The notes beneath the pieces were generated by a model that saw nothing but the letters and a program-made list of their open reading frames with translations, had not been told where the DNA came from and made no database searches. DNA of 62,347 nucleotides from Chloroflexota bacterium. GTDB taxonomy: Bacteria; Chloroflexota; Anaerolineae; Anaerolineales; UBA11579. Made by a program: the position numbers and the translations under genes. Below are positions 1 to 8,250 of this stretch, in pieces. The first letter of the stretch is position 1; each line of letters begins with the position of its first letter. Location of the stretch: contig QWJF01000008.1 in NCBI GenBank assembly GCA_009391835.1, positions 1 to 62,347 of the forward strand, read 5' to 3'.

Positions 1-144
1 GCAATGGAGGTGGCATTACAACCAGATTAGACCCCACAGTGCACTAGGCTACAAAGCCCCTACACCGGTGACATTCCTCCCGGCAGCTTCACATCCCCAG
101 CTTGTTAGAGTAACATAAGCACTGGTACAACTATTGGGGGCAGG
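1..144. other. Non-coding left edge
   Basis: I see no reading frame, RNA gene or repeat here. It lies downstream of the interrupted membrane protein gene on the minus strand and may include that gene's transcript end, but I found no clear terminator hairpin. Confidence 0.4.
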
Positions 145-1812
145 TCAATTGTCCGTTACGTCCTGAATACGGCTGAGATTGGCGCGCGCTACCCATTGAC
201 GTTCCTCCTTGGGTAGATAGGCATTGTGGATATCCAGCGGGGTGAGCACCCACAAGCATCCCCCGGCGGGTTTATAGAAAAACAAAAGGCTATTGGCGTC
301 TTCGGCCTTAAACTGCAGCCCACGATAATTCGTCTCCAAAATTTCCTGATCCTCAAGCGCGCGAATGTTTGCTGTGCGTCGGGTTTCAAAGATCCAGAAA
401 TCCGCAACATTACCCGAACGGCTTTGAGGATAAAGGGTGTTGACAGCCGCTGAACTGGCGGACGGGTTGGGCATCCATGTGGAGACAGGCTCAAAAATAA
501 AAATCGCCGTGCTGGGCTGTATGGTTGGGGCGCGCCAATTAAGTTGCGTGTAATACGCCTGCTGGATGGCCCAATCTGCGCGGAATTCATCGGCGGCCCG
601 CACGTGCCCGGCAACAATAAGGCCAAGCAGAATGCTCAAGAAGAGCGCGCGCGGCATAAAATCGCGAAATAGCAGCCAAAACAGCCCCATCCAGAACAGA
701 GCAGCCCCAAACATGGCGGGCAGCGCGAAGCGCTCGTTGTAGCCCGGACCCAGGTTGGTTTCGCCAATCAGCCAAATGGGAAGCAGTCCGACAAAGACAG
801 ATACTAGGCCTAGAGCAAGGCTGCTGAGCGCCATTCGCCGATCCGGACTGTGCGCTAACTGATCTTTAAGCAGTTTGGGAGCCGCGGCATAAACACCGGC
901 TGCAGTAAGAGCGCCCATCGCCCATGATAGCCTTACCACGGGGCCGCTTGAATTGCCAGATAGACTCTGAACCAGCTGCGGCCACACGCCCAAAAGCAGG
1001 CGGCTTAAGTTGTCAACAACGAGTTTGAAAAAGTGGGGGATGGCCAAAATCGGGTTTTCAAGAATCGCATAGACCAGGCTGGGGGGATGCGGCTCAACAG
1101 GGAATTCAAGCAAGACTAAACGCCAAAGCGCCCATGCCACCCACAACGAAGCACAGGGAGCCCATTTCGTAGCTACGCGCTTAAGGGTCGGTTGCCAGGG
1201 AGCGCCGTCCTGCGAAATAATCATGTACAGGTAGAGCGGGCGGATCAATTCCAAGCCGGCAAAATATTCGAGGGTGAGTAAATGCCCCAGGGCGGTAGCC
1301 AGCGAAAGAAGCGTCAGGGCCACGGCCCGTTACGGGCGACGATTGGCCCAGCCCATCGCGCCCAGTGACACGAAAAACAGCCCATAAGCAATCCAATGCT
1401 GGCTAAGCGCCACTGAGATAGGCTGCAAAAAATTAGCCGGATAAATAGCAAACAGCATCACTACCCAGCCGAGTTCCTTTGAGCGTCGCGGCCAGAGTGC
1501 GTGCAAAGCCCACCACGAAGCCAGGAGTGCGCCCCAGCGAATCAGGAGGCCGGCAATCTGCCACAAAAGCGGTGAACTGCCTAAAATCGCATGGCTGAGG
1601 GTCGCCGTCCAGTAAGAATACGGGCGATCGTAGGAATAATGGACGGAAAGGAAATCCGCTCGCTCGGCGTAGCCATAAAAAATGACGAACCAGTCGTCCC
1701 AATAGAATCCTAAGACGGGAAGCAAAGCTGCAAAAGCCGCAATGCATAGGAGCAAAAGAATGATTGGAAAGACCAATCGGTATTTTGTTGTGGCTTCATC
1801 CACCTTCTTCAC
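145..1812 (-). pseudogene. GT-C-like multi-TM membrane protein gene split by an in-frame TAA
   Basis: Two minus-strand frames, 1812-1330 (160 aa) and 1323-145 (392 aa), lie in the same register and are separated only by the TAA at 1332-1330 and two further codons. Read through, they give one polytopic protein of about 555 residues starting at the GTG at 1812. The N-terminal part has a first membrane helix followed by a YWDDWF loop; acidic pairs at this position are typical of GT-C glycosyltransferases (ArnT/PMT-like), so a lipid-linked sugar transferase is inferred. Both halves are rich in membrane helices and neither looks complete. A nonsense mutation or a base-call error explains the split best; two independent genes seem unlikely. 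Confidence 0.65.
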
Positions 1813-2053
1813 CTTTAATCAGCCCTTTTTTAGACAACCCATCAAAATCCATCCGCCAATCTTAACGCCTAACGCCAGGGCTTAGTGTTATCTAGCCCCA
1901 AATTTCATTTGTGTGCTTTCAGAGCAGGAAAGCTGTCTGCGACGTCGTACAGAATTCGTTAAGGTTAATAACCGGCTGCGTATCTGGCGAACAATAATAC
2001 CCGCATATGGGGGCGACCAAATTGATTAGCCCTACAGATGCAAGGAGCTATAA

Positions 2054-2071
2054 ATGACCGAAGAAAAATAA
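2054..2071 (+). CDS. Possible five-codon leader minigene (MTEEK)
   Basis: An AAGGAG Shine-Dalgarno at 2042-2047 sits six bases before an ATG that opens ATG ACC GAA GAA AAA TAA. It is followed 23 nt later by the hairpin at 2095-2117. It could be a leader peptide for dnaA regulation or the remnant of a decayed gene. Translation is not established. Confidence 0.2.
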   Translation: MTEEK

Positions 2072-2094
2072 TCTATCGTGGGAACAGAAAATTT

Positions 2095-2117
2095 CTTTAA
2101 GGTTTCGAACCTTAAAG
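2095..2117. promoter_or_regulatory. Perfect 10-bp hairpin or operator in the dnaA leader region
   Basis: The arms CTTTAAGGTT and AACCTTAAAG flank a TCG loop with no mismatch. There is no strong U-tract after it on the plus strand, so a protein-binding dyad or a leader hairpin fits better than a plain terminator. Confidence 0.35.
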
Positions 2118-2324
2118 ATTGCCGTATTTTTAGGAAAGCGTAGGGCTGGAGTATTGTGAGACTCAGCTACCCACATTAGAATCGGCACCCTAGAGCCAGG
2201 GTTTGCTCTTCAGTAGTTTCTTTTTTACATCTAAATTCGAATACGTGTCAAAGCTTAAGGGGATGCCGCTCGTTTCATGGCTGAACGGTTCTGCGTTAGG
2301 CAGCGGCACAACAATTTTTGCGAG

Positions 2325-2330
2325 AGGAGG
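2325..2330 (+). promoter_or_regulatory. dnaA ribosome binding site
   Basis: AGGAGG lies 11 bases before the ATG at 2342 and 14 before the ATG at 2345. The frame also opens at a TTG at 2318, but that codon lies upstream of the ribosome site. This decides the start in favour of 2342 or 2345. Confidence 0.7.
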
Positions 2331-2341
2331 AGAGCCTCAGC

Positions 2342-3694
2342 ATGATGGCGAATAAGGCTTGGCAAGCCGCATTAGGCCAGCTTCAAATTGAAACACCGCG
2401 CTCCTCTTTCGACGCGTGGGTCAAAGATGCCGAATTCGTCGCGTACGAAGACGGCTCTTTCGTTATTGGCGTCAACAATGCGTATGCGCGCGATTGGCTT
2501 GACGATAGGCTCAAAAGCAAAGTAACCCGCCTGCTCACCAGCATGATGAAGCGCACCGTAGAAGTGCAATTCATCGTATGGCAGGAAGAGGCCCCCAAAG
2601 AAGCTTTGCTAACCAAAAGCGAAGAGGTTTCCGAGGAAACAACCCCTCCAATTGCGGAAAATCGCACACTCAATCCAAACTATTCCTTCGACAATTTCGT
2701 TGTAGGCACAAGCAATCGGCTCGCTCAGGCAGCCTGTTTGGCCGTTGCCGAACGACCCGGCGAGGCCTACAACCCATTGTTTCTGTATGGTCGGGTGGGC
2801 TTAGGCAAAACGCATTTGATGCAGGCAATCGGAAACCGAGCCCACCAGGATGGGTACCGGGTGCTGTTTGTATCTTCTGAAGAGTTCACCAATGATCTGG
2901 TCCAAGCGATTCGAGGCCAGGGCACCCAGCCATTCCGAGACAAGTACCGGCAGGTGGACGTGCTGCTCATTGACGATATCCAGTTTATCCTCGGTAAGGA
3001 AGCTACCCAGGAAGAATTCTTCCACACGTTCAACACGCTCCATCGCCAGGGAAAGCAAATTGTCATGTCTTGCGATCGCGCACCGAAGTCGCTAAGTTCG
3101 CTCGAAGATCGGCTGCGTTCTCGCTTTAGCTGGGGGCTCACGGCCGACTTGCAAGCCCCCGATCGTGCCATGCGGCTGGCAATTCTGCGCAGCAAGGCCG
3201 CCGGCCTCGGGCGCAAAGTGAGCGATGAGGTACTAGACGCCGTGGCCGAGCGGATGCAATCCAATGTGCGCGAACTGGAAGGGGCGCTTACTCGCACGCT
3301 GGCCTATGCTGATCTACGCGGCAACCCGCTGGATGCAAATTTGGTGGAGGAAGCACTTGCCGATTTGATCCCTGATCCGCGCGACCTGGAACCCGACAAG
3401 ATTCTCAAAACCGTGGCGGAAAGCTTTGGAATCTCACTCGAACGGATGTTGGCGCGGGATCGTTCTCGCCAGGTTGCGCTGCCCCGCCAGGTTGCCATGT
3501 ATTTGCTGCGGGAGGACGGACGTTTTTCGCTGCCCCAGATCGGCCGGATGTTGGGCGGGCGCGACCACACAACCGTGATGTATGGCTGCGAAAAAATTAC
3601 AGGCTTAATGGAAGACGACGAACGTTTGCGCAATCAAATTCTTGATCTGCGCGAGCAACTCTATGGGCAGCCTGTGCCCATCTATTCCCGCTAA
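2342..3694 (+). CDS. dnaA: Chromosomal replication initiator DnaA
   Basis: DnaA binds DnaA boxes at oriC and melts the origin. The 450-residue product shows all four regions: N-terminal domain I (about 1-75), a short acidic linker (80-110), the AAA+ core with Walker A GRVGLGKT at 150-157 and Walker B LLIDDIQF at 208-215, and the C-terminal helix-turn-helix with the signature GGRDHTTVMYG near 410. The second Walker A residue is R rather than the usual G, which lies outside the phosphate-contacting positions. The gene converges on the PfkB kinase gene with the two stop codons directly abutting. I saw no clustered DnaA boxes upstream. Confidence 0.98.
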   Translation: MMANKAWQAALGQLQIETPRSSFDAWVKDAEFVAYEDGSFVIGVNNAYARDWLDDRLKSKVTRLLTSMMKRTVEVQFIVWQEEAPKEALLTKSEEVSEETTPPIAENRTLNPNYSFDNFVVGTSNRLAQAACLAVAERPGEAYNPLFLYGRVGLGKTHLMQAIGNRAHQDGYRVLFVSSEEFTNDLVQAIRGQGTQPFRDKYRQVDVLLIDDIQFILGKEATQEEFFHTFNTLHRQGKQIVMSCDRAPKSLSSLEDRLRSRFSWGLTADLQAPDRAMRLAILRSKAAGLGRKVSDEVLDAVAERMQSNVRELEGALTRTLAYADLRGNPLDANLVEEALADLIPDPRDLEPDKILKTVAESFGISLERMLARDRSRQVALPRQVAMYLLREDGRFSLPQIGRMLGGRDHTTVMYGCEKITGLMEDDERLRNQILDLREQLYGQPVPIYSR

Positions 3695-4642
3695 TTAATT
3701 AGGAAGATAAGTATTGGGGTCTAGGCCGGCTTGAATGAGCATCGCCTTGATGTCATCCATCTGAGGCAGGTTTCGGCCCGTACCAAATCTCTGGACCTTG
3801 GCTGCTCCGGTGGCGTTGGCCAATTGGGCCACCCGATCCAAAGGCATTTCACGCTGTAATCCGTAGAGCACCGCGCCGGTTACCGCGTCACCGGCCCCGG
3901 CGGCATCTAGCACAGCAACCGCAAGCCCCTCAACCGAAAAACGTTCGCTGGCTCGGGCAATCACAAGCCCTTTGGCCCCGCGTTTTAGCACGACGATATC
4001 CGGCCCCAATTTGAGCAGCGCGGCGAGTTGGCTTTCATCGTCTTTACGCTGAGTTATTTGTGAGGCCTCATCCCGATTGACCAGCAGCACGTTGGCGCGC
4101 CCAATGGCTTCATGCACCCACGCGCTGTCCACATCCGGATTGCCGGGGCCCGGATCAAAGAACACGGGAACATCAGCTACTCGAGCTATCTCAAAGCCGC
4201 GCAGAATAATTTGGGAAACGCCTTCGTGCTCAGCCCAGCCATCCGCGTAAAGGGCTTCGGAATTGCGGATGCTTTGCTCCCATTCAGGCTGAAATTCTTT
4301 AATCTGCAAGCTGCCCGGGTGGCCCAGATAAGCAGGCTCGCCAATCGCATCCAGTAGCACGGTGGCCACAGGGGTTTGGGCGTCTGGTGAAATAGTGACG
4401 TTCCCAAGTCCAACGCCCTCCTGCTCCAAACCCTGGCGAACCAGATCCCCAAAAACATCGTCGCCCACTTCCCCAATGCTGCCCACTTCCAGGCCGAAGC
4501 GGCGCGCCATGATGGCTACGTTTCCCGCACCCCCAGGCCCGAGGCCAAGATGGGAAAGGCGGCTAATATCCCCGGCGCGGATGGGAAAATTAGGCACGCG
4601 CATGGAGATGTCGGCGATTAAATCGCACAGTGTATGGATCAC
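3695..4642 (-). CDS. PfkB-family sugar or nucleoside kinase
   Basis: The 315-residue protein has the ribokinase-fold hallmarks: an N-terminal GPGGAGNVA substrate loop (about 35-43) and the C-terminal DAAGAGDA anion-hole motif with the catalytic Asp (about 244-251). It is the last gene of the ECF importer operon and starts at a GTG that overlaps the upstream ATPase stop (GTGA), so it is translationally coupled. The family phosphorylates sugars, nucleosides or vitamin precursors. The inference is that it traps the compound brought in by the ECF transporter; the substrate cannot be read from the sequence. Its stop codon abuts that of dnaA, leaving no room for a terminator between them. Confidence 0.85.
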   Translation of the reverse strand: MIHTLCDLIADISMRVPNFPIRAGDISRLSHLGLGPGGAGNVAIMARRFGLEVGSIGEVGDDVFGDLVRQGLEQEGVGLGNVTISPDAQTPVATVLLDAIGEPAYLGHPGSLQIKEFQPEWEQSIRNSEALYADGWAEHEGVSQIILRGFEIARVADVPVFFDPGPGNPDVDSAWVHEAIGRANVLLVNRDEASQITQRKDDESQLAALLKLGPDIVVLKRGAKGLVIARASERFSVEGLAVAVLDAAGAGDAVTGAVLYGLQREMPLDRVAQLANATGAAKVQRFGTGRNLPQMDDIKAMLIQAGLDPNTYLPN

Positions 4643-5454
4643 GTGGGGCGCGCCTTTCTGCTGGCGTAGGCGTCCACAAAATCGTCTACGCGTAGCTTTG
4701 GTGGGGAAAGTTTGAGGGCTTGCGACAGACGCATCAATTGGGGGGCAATGACCGCTGCCTGGTCCAATATTTCGTTTTCCGCCAGCACCTGCTCTGTGGG
4801 GCCATCGGCCAGAATGCGCCCTTCGGCCATCACTACAACTCGTTCTGCAGTCCGGGCGCAGAAATCCAGATCGTGGCTCACCAACAGGATTGTGCGGTGT
4901 TGGGCGGCCAGCTCCTGCAATATTGAGGCGACCCGCTCCCGCTGACGAGCATCCTGGCCGATGGTCGGTTCATCGAGCACCAATATGGGCGCTTCCATCG
5001 CCAGCGTCGCGGCCAGCGCGATCAATTTGCGATCTGTGTATTGCAAATCATAAGGATGACTCTCGGCCTTATCGAGTAAGCCGACGCGATCAAGAGCACG
5101 ATTCACACGCTGCTCAATCTCTGGTTCCGAAAGGCTTAGATTGCGAGGGCCAAACGCAACCTCGTCCCAAACCCGGCGAGCGAATAGCTGGTCGTCGGGG
5201 TTTTGAAATAAAAAGCTGACCCGCCGCGCCATCTGGGCTGTGCTGTGCTCGGCAACATCCCATTCGCCGACGTCCACTCGGCCATTCGTCGGCCGCAGCA
5301 AAGCGTTCATTTGCTTAACCAGTGTCGTTTTGCCAGCCCCATTCTCGCCAATCAACGCAAGCGTTTCTCCCTTGGAGATCGACAAGCTCACATTGTCCAG
5401 AGCAAGTTGGCCCGAGGGGTAACGAAAGGATACGGAGCGGATATCAATGTTCAT
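4639..5454 (-). CDS. ECF transporter ATPase (EcfA-like), degenerate signature motif
   Basis: This 271-residue ABC ATPase has an intact Walker A (GENGAGKT, 36-43), Q-loop (FQNPDDQ, 83-89), Walker B (ILVLDEPT, 157-164) and switch histidine (SHDLDF). The LSGGQ signature is replaced by LQYTD at 137-141, although the following RKLIALA helix is kept. It is the second ATPase of an ECF importer and overlaps its neighbours by ATGA upstream and GTGA downstream. In ECF modules the two ATPases form a heterodimer, so one of the two ATP sites is expected to be weakened. Confidence 0.9.
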   Translation of the reverse strand: MNIDIRSVSFRYPSGQLALDNVSLSISKGETLALIGENGAGKTTLVKQMNALLRPTNGRVDVGEWDVAEHSTAQMARRVSFLFQNPDDQLFARRVWDEVAFGPRNLSLSEPEIEQRVNRALDRVGLLDKAESHPYDLQYTDRKLIALAATLAMEAPILVLDEPTIGQDARQRERVASILQELAAQHRTILLVSHDLDFCARTAERVVVMAEGRILADGPTEQVLAENEILDQAAVIAPQLMRLSQALKLSPPKLRVDDFVDAYASRKARPT

Positions 5455-6284
5455 GAGAAAAAGGCTTCGGCCTGCGCCAGTGTGACGGGCAGCGCGGCAT
5501 GGTCTTTCAGCATTCCCGCGCGCTGTGCCGCGGCGGCAACATCTGTAAATTGCGTGCGCCCCACCCCAACTTCGCCCATCGTCTCCATCGCAAAAATTGT
5601 ATCTGGGTCGCCATCTGCAATCACACGCCCTTGATCCAGCAGAATCGCCCGGTCGGCAAACTCAGCCAGCCATTCCAGTTTGTGTCCCGCCAGAATAATA
5701 GTTGTTCCCGCCTCCGATAGTGCGGCGATTGCGCGAAAAACTTCGCGCGTGCCGCGCGGGTCGAGTTGCGATGTGGGCTCGTCGAGCACCAAAACCTGAG
5801 GGCGCATCGCGAACATGGAAGCCAGCGCCACGCGCTGCTGCTGCCCACCGGAAAGCTCAAAAGGCGAACGTTCAGCCACATCCACCAAATCAACCACTTC
5901 CAATGCCAACTGAATCCTGGTTTGCATCTCGCCCCGCTCCACCCCCAAGTTTTCCAGGCCAAAGGCAATCTCCTCGCGCACGGTAAAGCGGGCGCCGCTA
6001 ATCTGGTTGAAGGGGTTTTGAAAGACGATGCCCACTTCGGCCGCCAGCGAACCGAATTCCGCCTCCGCCAGAGGCTTGCCAGCCAACTCCACGCTGCCGT
6101 GGGCTTCGCCCCGAAAAAAATGGGGAATGAATCCGCTGGCCGCAAAGCAAAATGTTGATTTGCCCGCGCCATTTGCCCCCACCACCGCACAAAATTGGCC
6201 GCGCGGAATCTGCAAGCTTAACGAGGAGAGAGAGTCCGCTGCAGCCGTGGGGTATCGATAGGAAAAATCTCGAAATTCAATCAC
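5451..6284 (-). CDS. ECF transporter ATPase (EcfA-like), canonical
   Basis: First ATPase of the ECF importer, about 277 residues. It has Walker A GANGAGKST, Q-loop FQNPFNQ, signature LSGGQQQRVALA, Walker B VLVLDEPT and switch His in GHKLEW. I chose the GTG at 6284 because it forms a GTGA overlap with the stop of the T-component gene, matching the coupling style of the rest of the operon; an in-frame TTG at 6293 is the alternative. It energises the membrane T/S complex together with the next ATPase. Confidence 0.92.
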   Translation of the reverse strand: MIEFRDFSYRYPTAAADSLSSLSLQIPRGQFCAVVGANGAGKSTFCFAASGFIPHFFRGEAHGSVELAGKPLAEAEFGSLAAEVGIVFQNPFNQISGARFTVREEIAFGLENLGVERGEMQTRIQLALEVVDLVDVAERSPFELSGGQQQRVALASMFAMRPQVLVLDEPTSQLDPRGTREVFRAIAALSEAGTTIILAGHKLEWLAEFADRAILLDQGRVIADGDPDTIFAMETMGEVGVGRTQFTDVAAAAQRAGMLKDHAALPVTLAQAEAFFS

Positions 6285-7063
6285 TGTGGCCAAAACCCAG
6301 TAAGGCGCAGATAAACAAGAACCACCCCAAAGAATAAAATCGCAGCCCGTAAGATTGACTGCGCGCGGCTATCTTCCAGGGAAATCCAACTTGTCTTGAT
6401 GGTTTTATAACTAAAAGCGCGCGCTTCCAGGGCCATCGCGCGCTCTTCCACCTCAACAATACTGCCCAAAACGAGGGGGGCGATCAAGGGAACAAGGAGT
6501 GCCAGGCGGCGCAGCAGTCCAACTTCGGTTTCCAGTCCGCGGGATTTCTGGGCATCCAAAATCGTGCGGGCCCTCTCTTGAAAACGTGGAAAGATTTGAA
6601 GCGCAGTCAGCACAATGTAGGAAAGAGACTCGGGCAAACCGCGCTGCCGCAAAGCCAGCATCAATTTATCGGGGCGGGTACTGAGCATCAGCAAAAGCGT
6701 GCCCCCAAGCGCCAGCAACAGGCGAGCCGCGAAGGTTAAGCCAGAACCCAGACCCTCCAGCGTCATCGTAAAGGGACCGAGACTAAAGAGCGCGGTTTGC
6801 CCTGGCGAGAAAAAACCCTGAATAAGCGCCAGCGAGATGGCAAAAGGCAAAACCAGCCAGAAAGCGGAGCGCAGCAACGGAAGAAGCAAACCACCCGAAG
6901 CCGCCAGCGGAACCAGGATCAAGACAAAGGTTGCGATCAAGGCAACCGCGTTGGGCAGCGCAAATGCTGCCACCAGAAAAACCAACGTGAAAGTTAGTTT
7001 GGTAAGGGGATTAAGCTGATGAAGCGCGCTGGGGTGATCTATGTAAATGGATTGAGCCTGCAT
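6281..7063 (-). CDS. ECF transporter T component (EcfT/CbiQ-like)
   Basis: This 260-residue membrane scaffold protein has an N-terminal HPSALHQLNPLTKL segment typical of EcfT, several membrane helices, and the C-terminal cytoplasmic coupling helices with short Ala-Arg motifs (around SRG and EARAFSY) that bind the ATPases. The ATG at 7063 was chosen over an upstream TTG because the TTG falls inside a strong hairpin. The gene follows the S component after about 70 nt that contain that hairpin. Confidence 0.88.
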   Translation of the reverse strand: MQAQSIYIDHPSALHQLNPLTKLTFTLVFLVAAFALPNAVALIATFVLILVPLAASGGLLLPLLRSAFWLVLPFAISLALIQGFFSPGQTALFSLGPFTMTLEGLGSGLTFAARLLLALGGTLLLMLSTRPDKLMLALRQRGLPESLSYIVLTALQIFPRFQERARTILDAQKSRGLETEVGLLRRLALLVPLIAPLVLGSIVEVEERAMALEARAFSYKTIKTSWISLEDSRAQSILRAAILFFGVVLVYLRLTGFWPQ

Positions 7064-7083
7064 AAATGCCTTTGGGTAAGTTA

Positions 7084-7113
7084 ACAAATGGCCCGCAACT
7101 GCGGGCCATTTGT
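7084..7113 (-). promoter_or_regulatory. Intercistronic hairpin between the ECF S and T genes
   Basis: Arms of 13 bp (ACAAATGGCCCGC and its complement) flank a four-base loop with no mismatch. On the minus strand it is followed by TAACTT rather than a long U-run, so partial termination or mRNA end protection is more likely than full termination. It would raise the S component relative to the T and A components. Confidence 0.6.
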
Positions 7114-7133
7114 ATACGTTGAACTTGCTTTGA

Positions 7134-7709
7134 TTACTCCGCGGCGAATCGCGCTTTCAACCTTTCAGGAAGGCCAAGCATGACTGCCCAAACAATCAGG
7201 AATGTGGCGATCTTATCAAAAGGCTCAGAGACACCACCTTGGGCCAAATTTGCGCCTAAAGCATCCAGGCCGGCGGCGCGGAAGACTGCCACCACGGCGT
7301 CCGTCCCGGACCCGGTCACCCCGCCAAACACATAGGCGGCGATAGGAGCGGAGAGAACGGCGGCTACCACTCCGGTGATTAATCCGGCGACAACCACCAT
7401 TCCTACGCTTTTCATCAAACCTGCGCGGCCAAAAACACCAGCCAGGGCGCCGATTATTGCAGCCACACCTGCCCAGGCCATTGCCTGTGGGAATAGTCCA
7501 GAAAAGGTCCAGACAACATTGGCGAGAAAGCCCGTCGCTGCGCCTGCCCAGGGCCCGATCAGCACACCAACCAGCACGGTGCCAATGGAATCCAGGTAAA
7601 GCGGCAATTTCAGGTTCAATACAAGTTGCCCAACGGCGATATTAATCGCAATCGCAACCGGGATCAAAACCAGCGTAAAAGTGCTAAATTCTTTTTTCAA
7701 ACTGTTCAT
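7134..7709 (-). CDS. ECF transporter substrate-binding S component
   Basis: This 191-residue protein has five or six membrane helices. The segment DSIGTVLVGVLIGPWAGAA (about 40-58) resembles S components of the riboflavin-type ECF family. It heads the importer operon and has a GAGGAG ribosome site. The family binds vitamins or related small molecules with high affinity. The co-transcribed PfkB kinase suggests a phosphorylatable ligand such as a nucleoside or vitamin precursor, but the exact substrate is not decided by the sequence. Confidence 0.8.
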   Translation of the reverse strand: MNSLKKEFSTFTLVLIPVAIAINIAVGQLVLNLKLPLYLDSIGTVLVGVLIGPWAGAATGFLANVVWTFSGLFPQAMAWAGVAAIIGALAGVFGRAGLMKSVGMVVVAGLITGVVAAVLSAPIAAYVFGGVTGSGTDAVVAVFRAAGLDALGANLAQGGVSEPFDKIATFLIVWAVMLGLPERLKARFAAE

Positions 7710-7781
7710 ATCGAGCTCCTCGTGAGTGACTACAATTGATTATACGCTTATTGATTGCGGTGTCCACTTGCGTGTCCAAAG

Positions 7782-7794
7782 TATATTGCGAATA
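7782..7794 (+). promoter_or_regulatory. rnhA -10 element, leaderless spacing
   Basis: TATATT at 7782-7787 ends seven bases before the ATG at 7795, and there is no Shine-Dalgarno between them. Transcription would begin at or next to the start codon. The -35 region is not obvious. Confidence 0.45.
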
Positions 7795-8244
7795 ATGGCA
7801 TCCATGAGCGAAGCACCCGAAGTGCGCATTTATACCGACGGTTCCTGCGATGTGAATCCGGGGCCGGGCGGCTGGGCCGCTTTACTGCGAGCTAAGGGGC
7901 GCGAAAAAGAGATCAGCGGCGGCGAGCCCGATACCACCAACAACCGCATGGAGCTAACCGCCGCCCTGAAGGCACTTGAGGCACTCAAAGAATCCAGCCG
8001 GGTGATGCTTTACACAGACTCGGAATACCTAAAGCGCGGCATCAACGAGTGGATGCCCAACTGGCGAGAAAGGGGCTGGAAGCGAAAAGGTGGAAAATTA
8101 GCCAACGCCGATTTGTGGCAGGCGCTGGATCAAGCCATTCAACAACATGAGATCGAATGGCATTGGGTGCGGGGCCATTCGGGCCACCGGGAAAACCAGC
8201 GCGTGGACCGGCTGGCCAAACAGGCGATGCTCAAGATTAAGTAG
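7795..8244 (+). CDS. rnhA: Ribonuclease HI
   Basis: It cleaves the RNA strand of RNA-DNA hybrids. The 149-residue product has the four catalytic acids in context: YTDGSCDVNPGPGG, NNRMELTAAL, YTDSEYLKRG and the VDRLAKQA region, plus the catalytic-loop histidine in GHSGHRENQ. An open frame extends to a GTG at 7726, but the family starts near YTDGS and the -10 at 7782 rules out the longer form. It is divergent from the ECF operon and converges on the permease fusion gene after six bases. Confidence 0.95.
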   Translation: MASMSEAPEVRIYTDGSCDVNPGPGGWAALLRAKGREKEISGGEPDTTNNRMELTAALKALEALKESSRVMLYTDSEYLKRGINEWMPNWRERGWKRKGGKLANADLWQALDQAIQQHEIEWHWVRGHSGHRENQRVDRLAKQAMLKIK

Positions 8245-8250
8245 CGCGGA

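Larger units (their letters stand above)
1813..2341. other. 529-nt intergenic region upstream of dnaA
   Basis: This stretch lies between the divergent membrane protein gene and dnaA. It holds a five-codon minigene with a good Shine-Dalgarno (2054-2071) and a strong hairpin (2095-2117). I found no cluster of TTATNCACA-type DnaA boxes; the nearest resemblance is CTACCCACA near 2167, with two mismatches. The position next to dnaA would fit a replication origin, but the sequence does not support that call. No convincing promoter hexamer pair for dnaA was recognised. Confidence 0.45.

Noticed and set aside
1433-1747. Separate small gene inside the split membrane gene
   Set aside because: It is a frame shadow of the membrane-protein coding sequence with no support.
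1813-2341. Replication origin next to dnaA
   Set aside because: No DnaA-box cluster or AT-rich unwinding element was found by eye.
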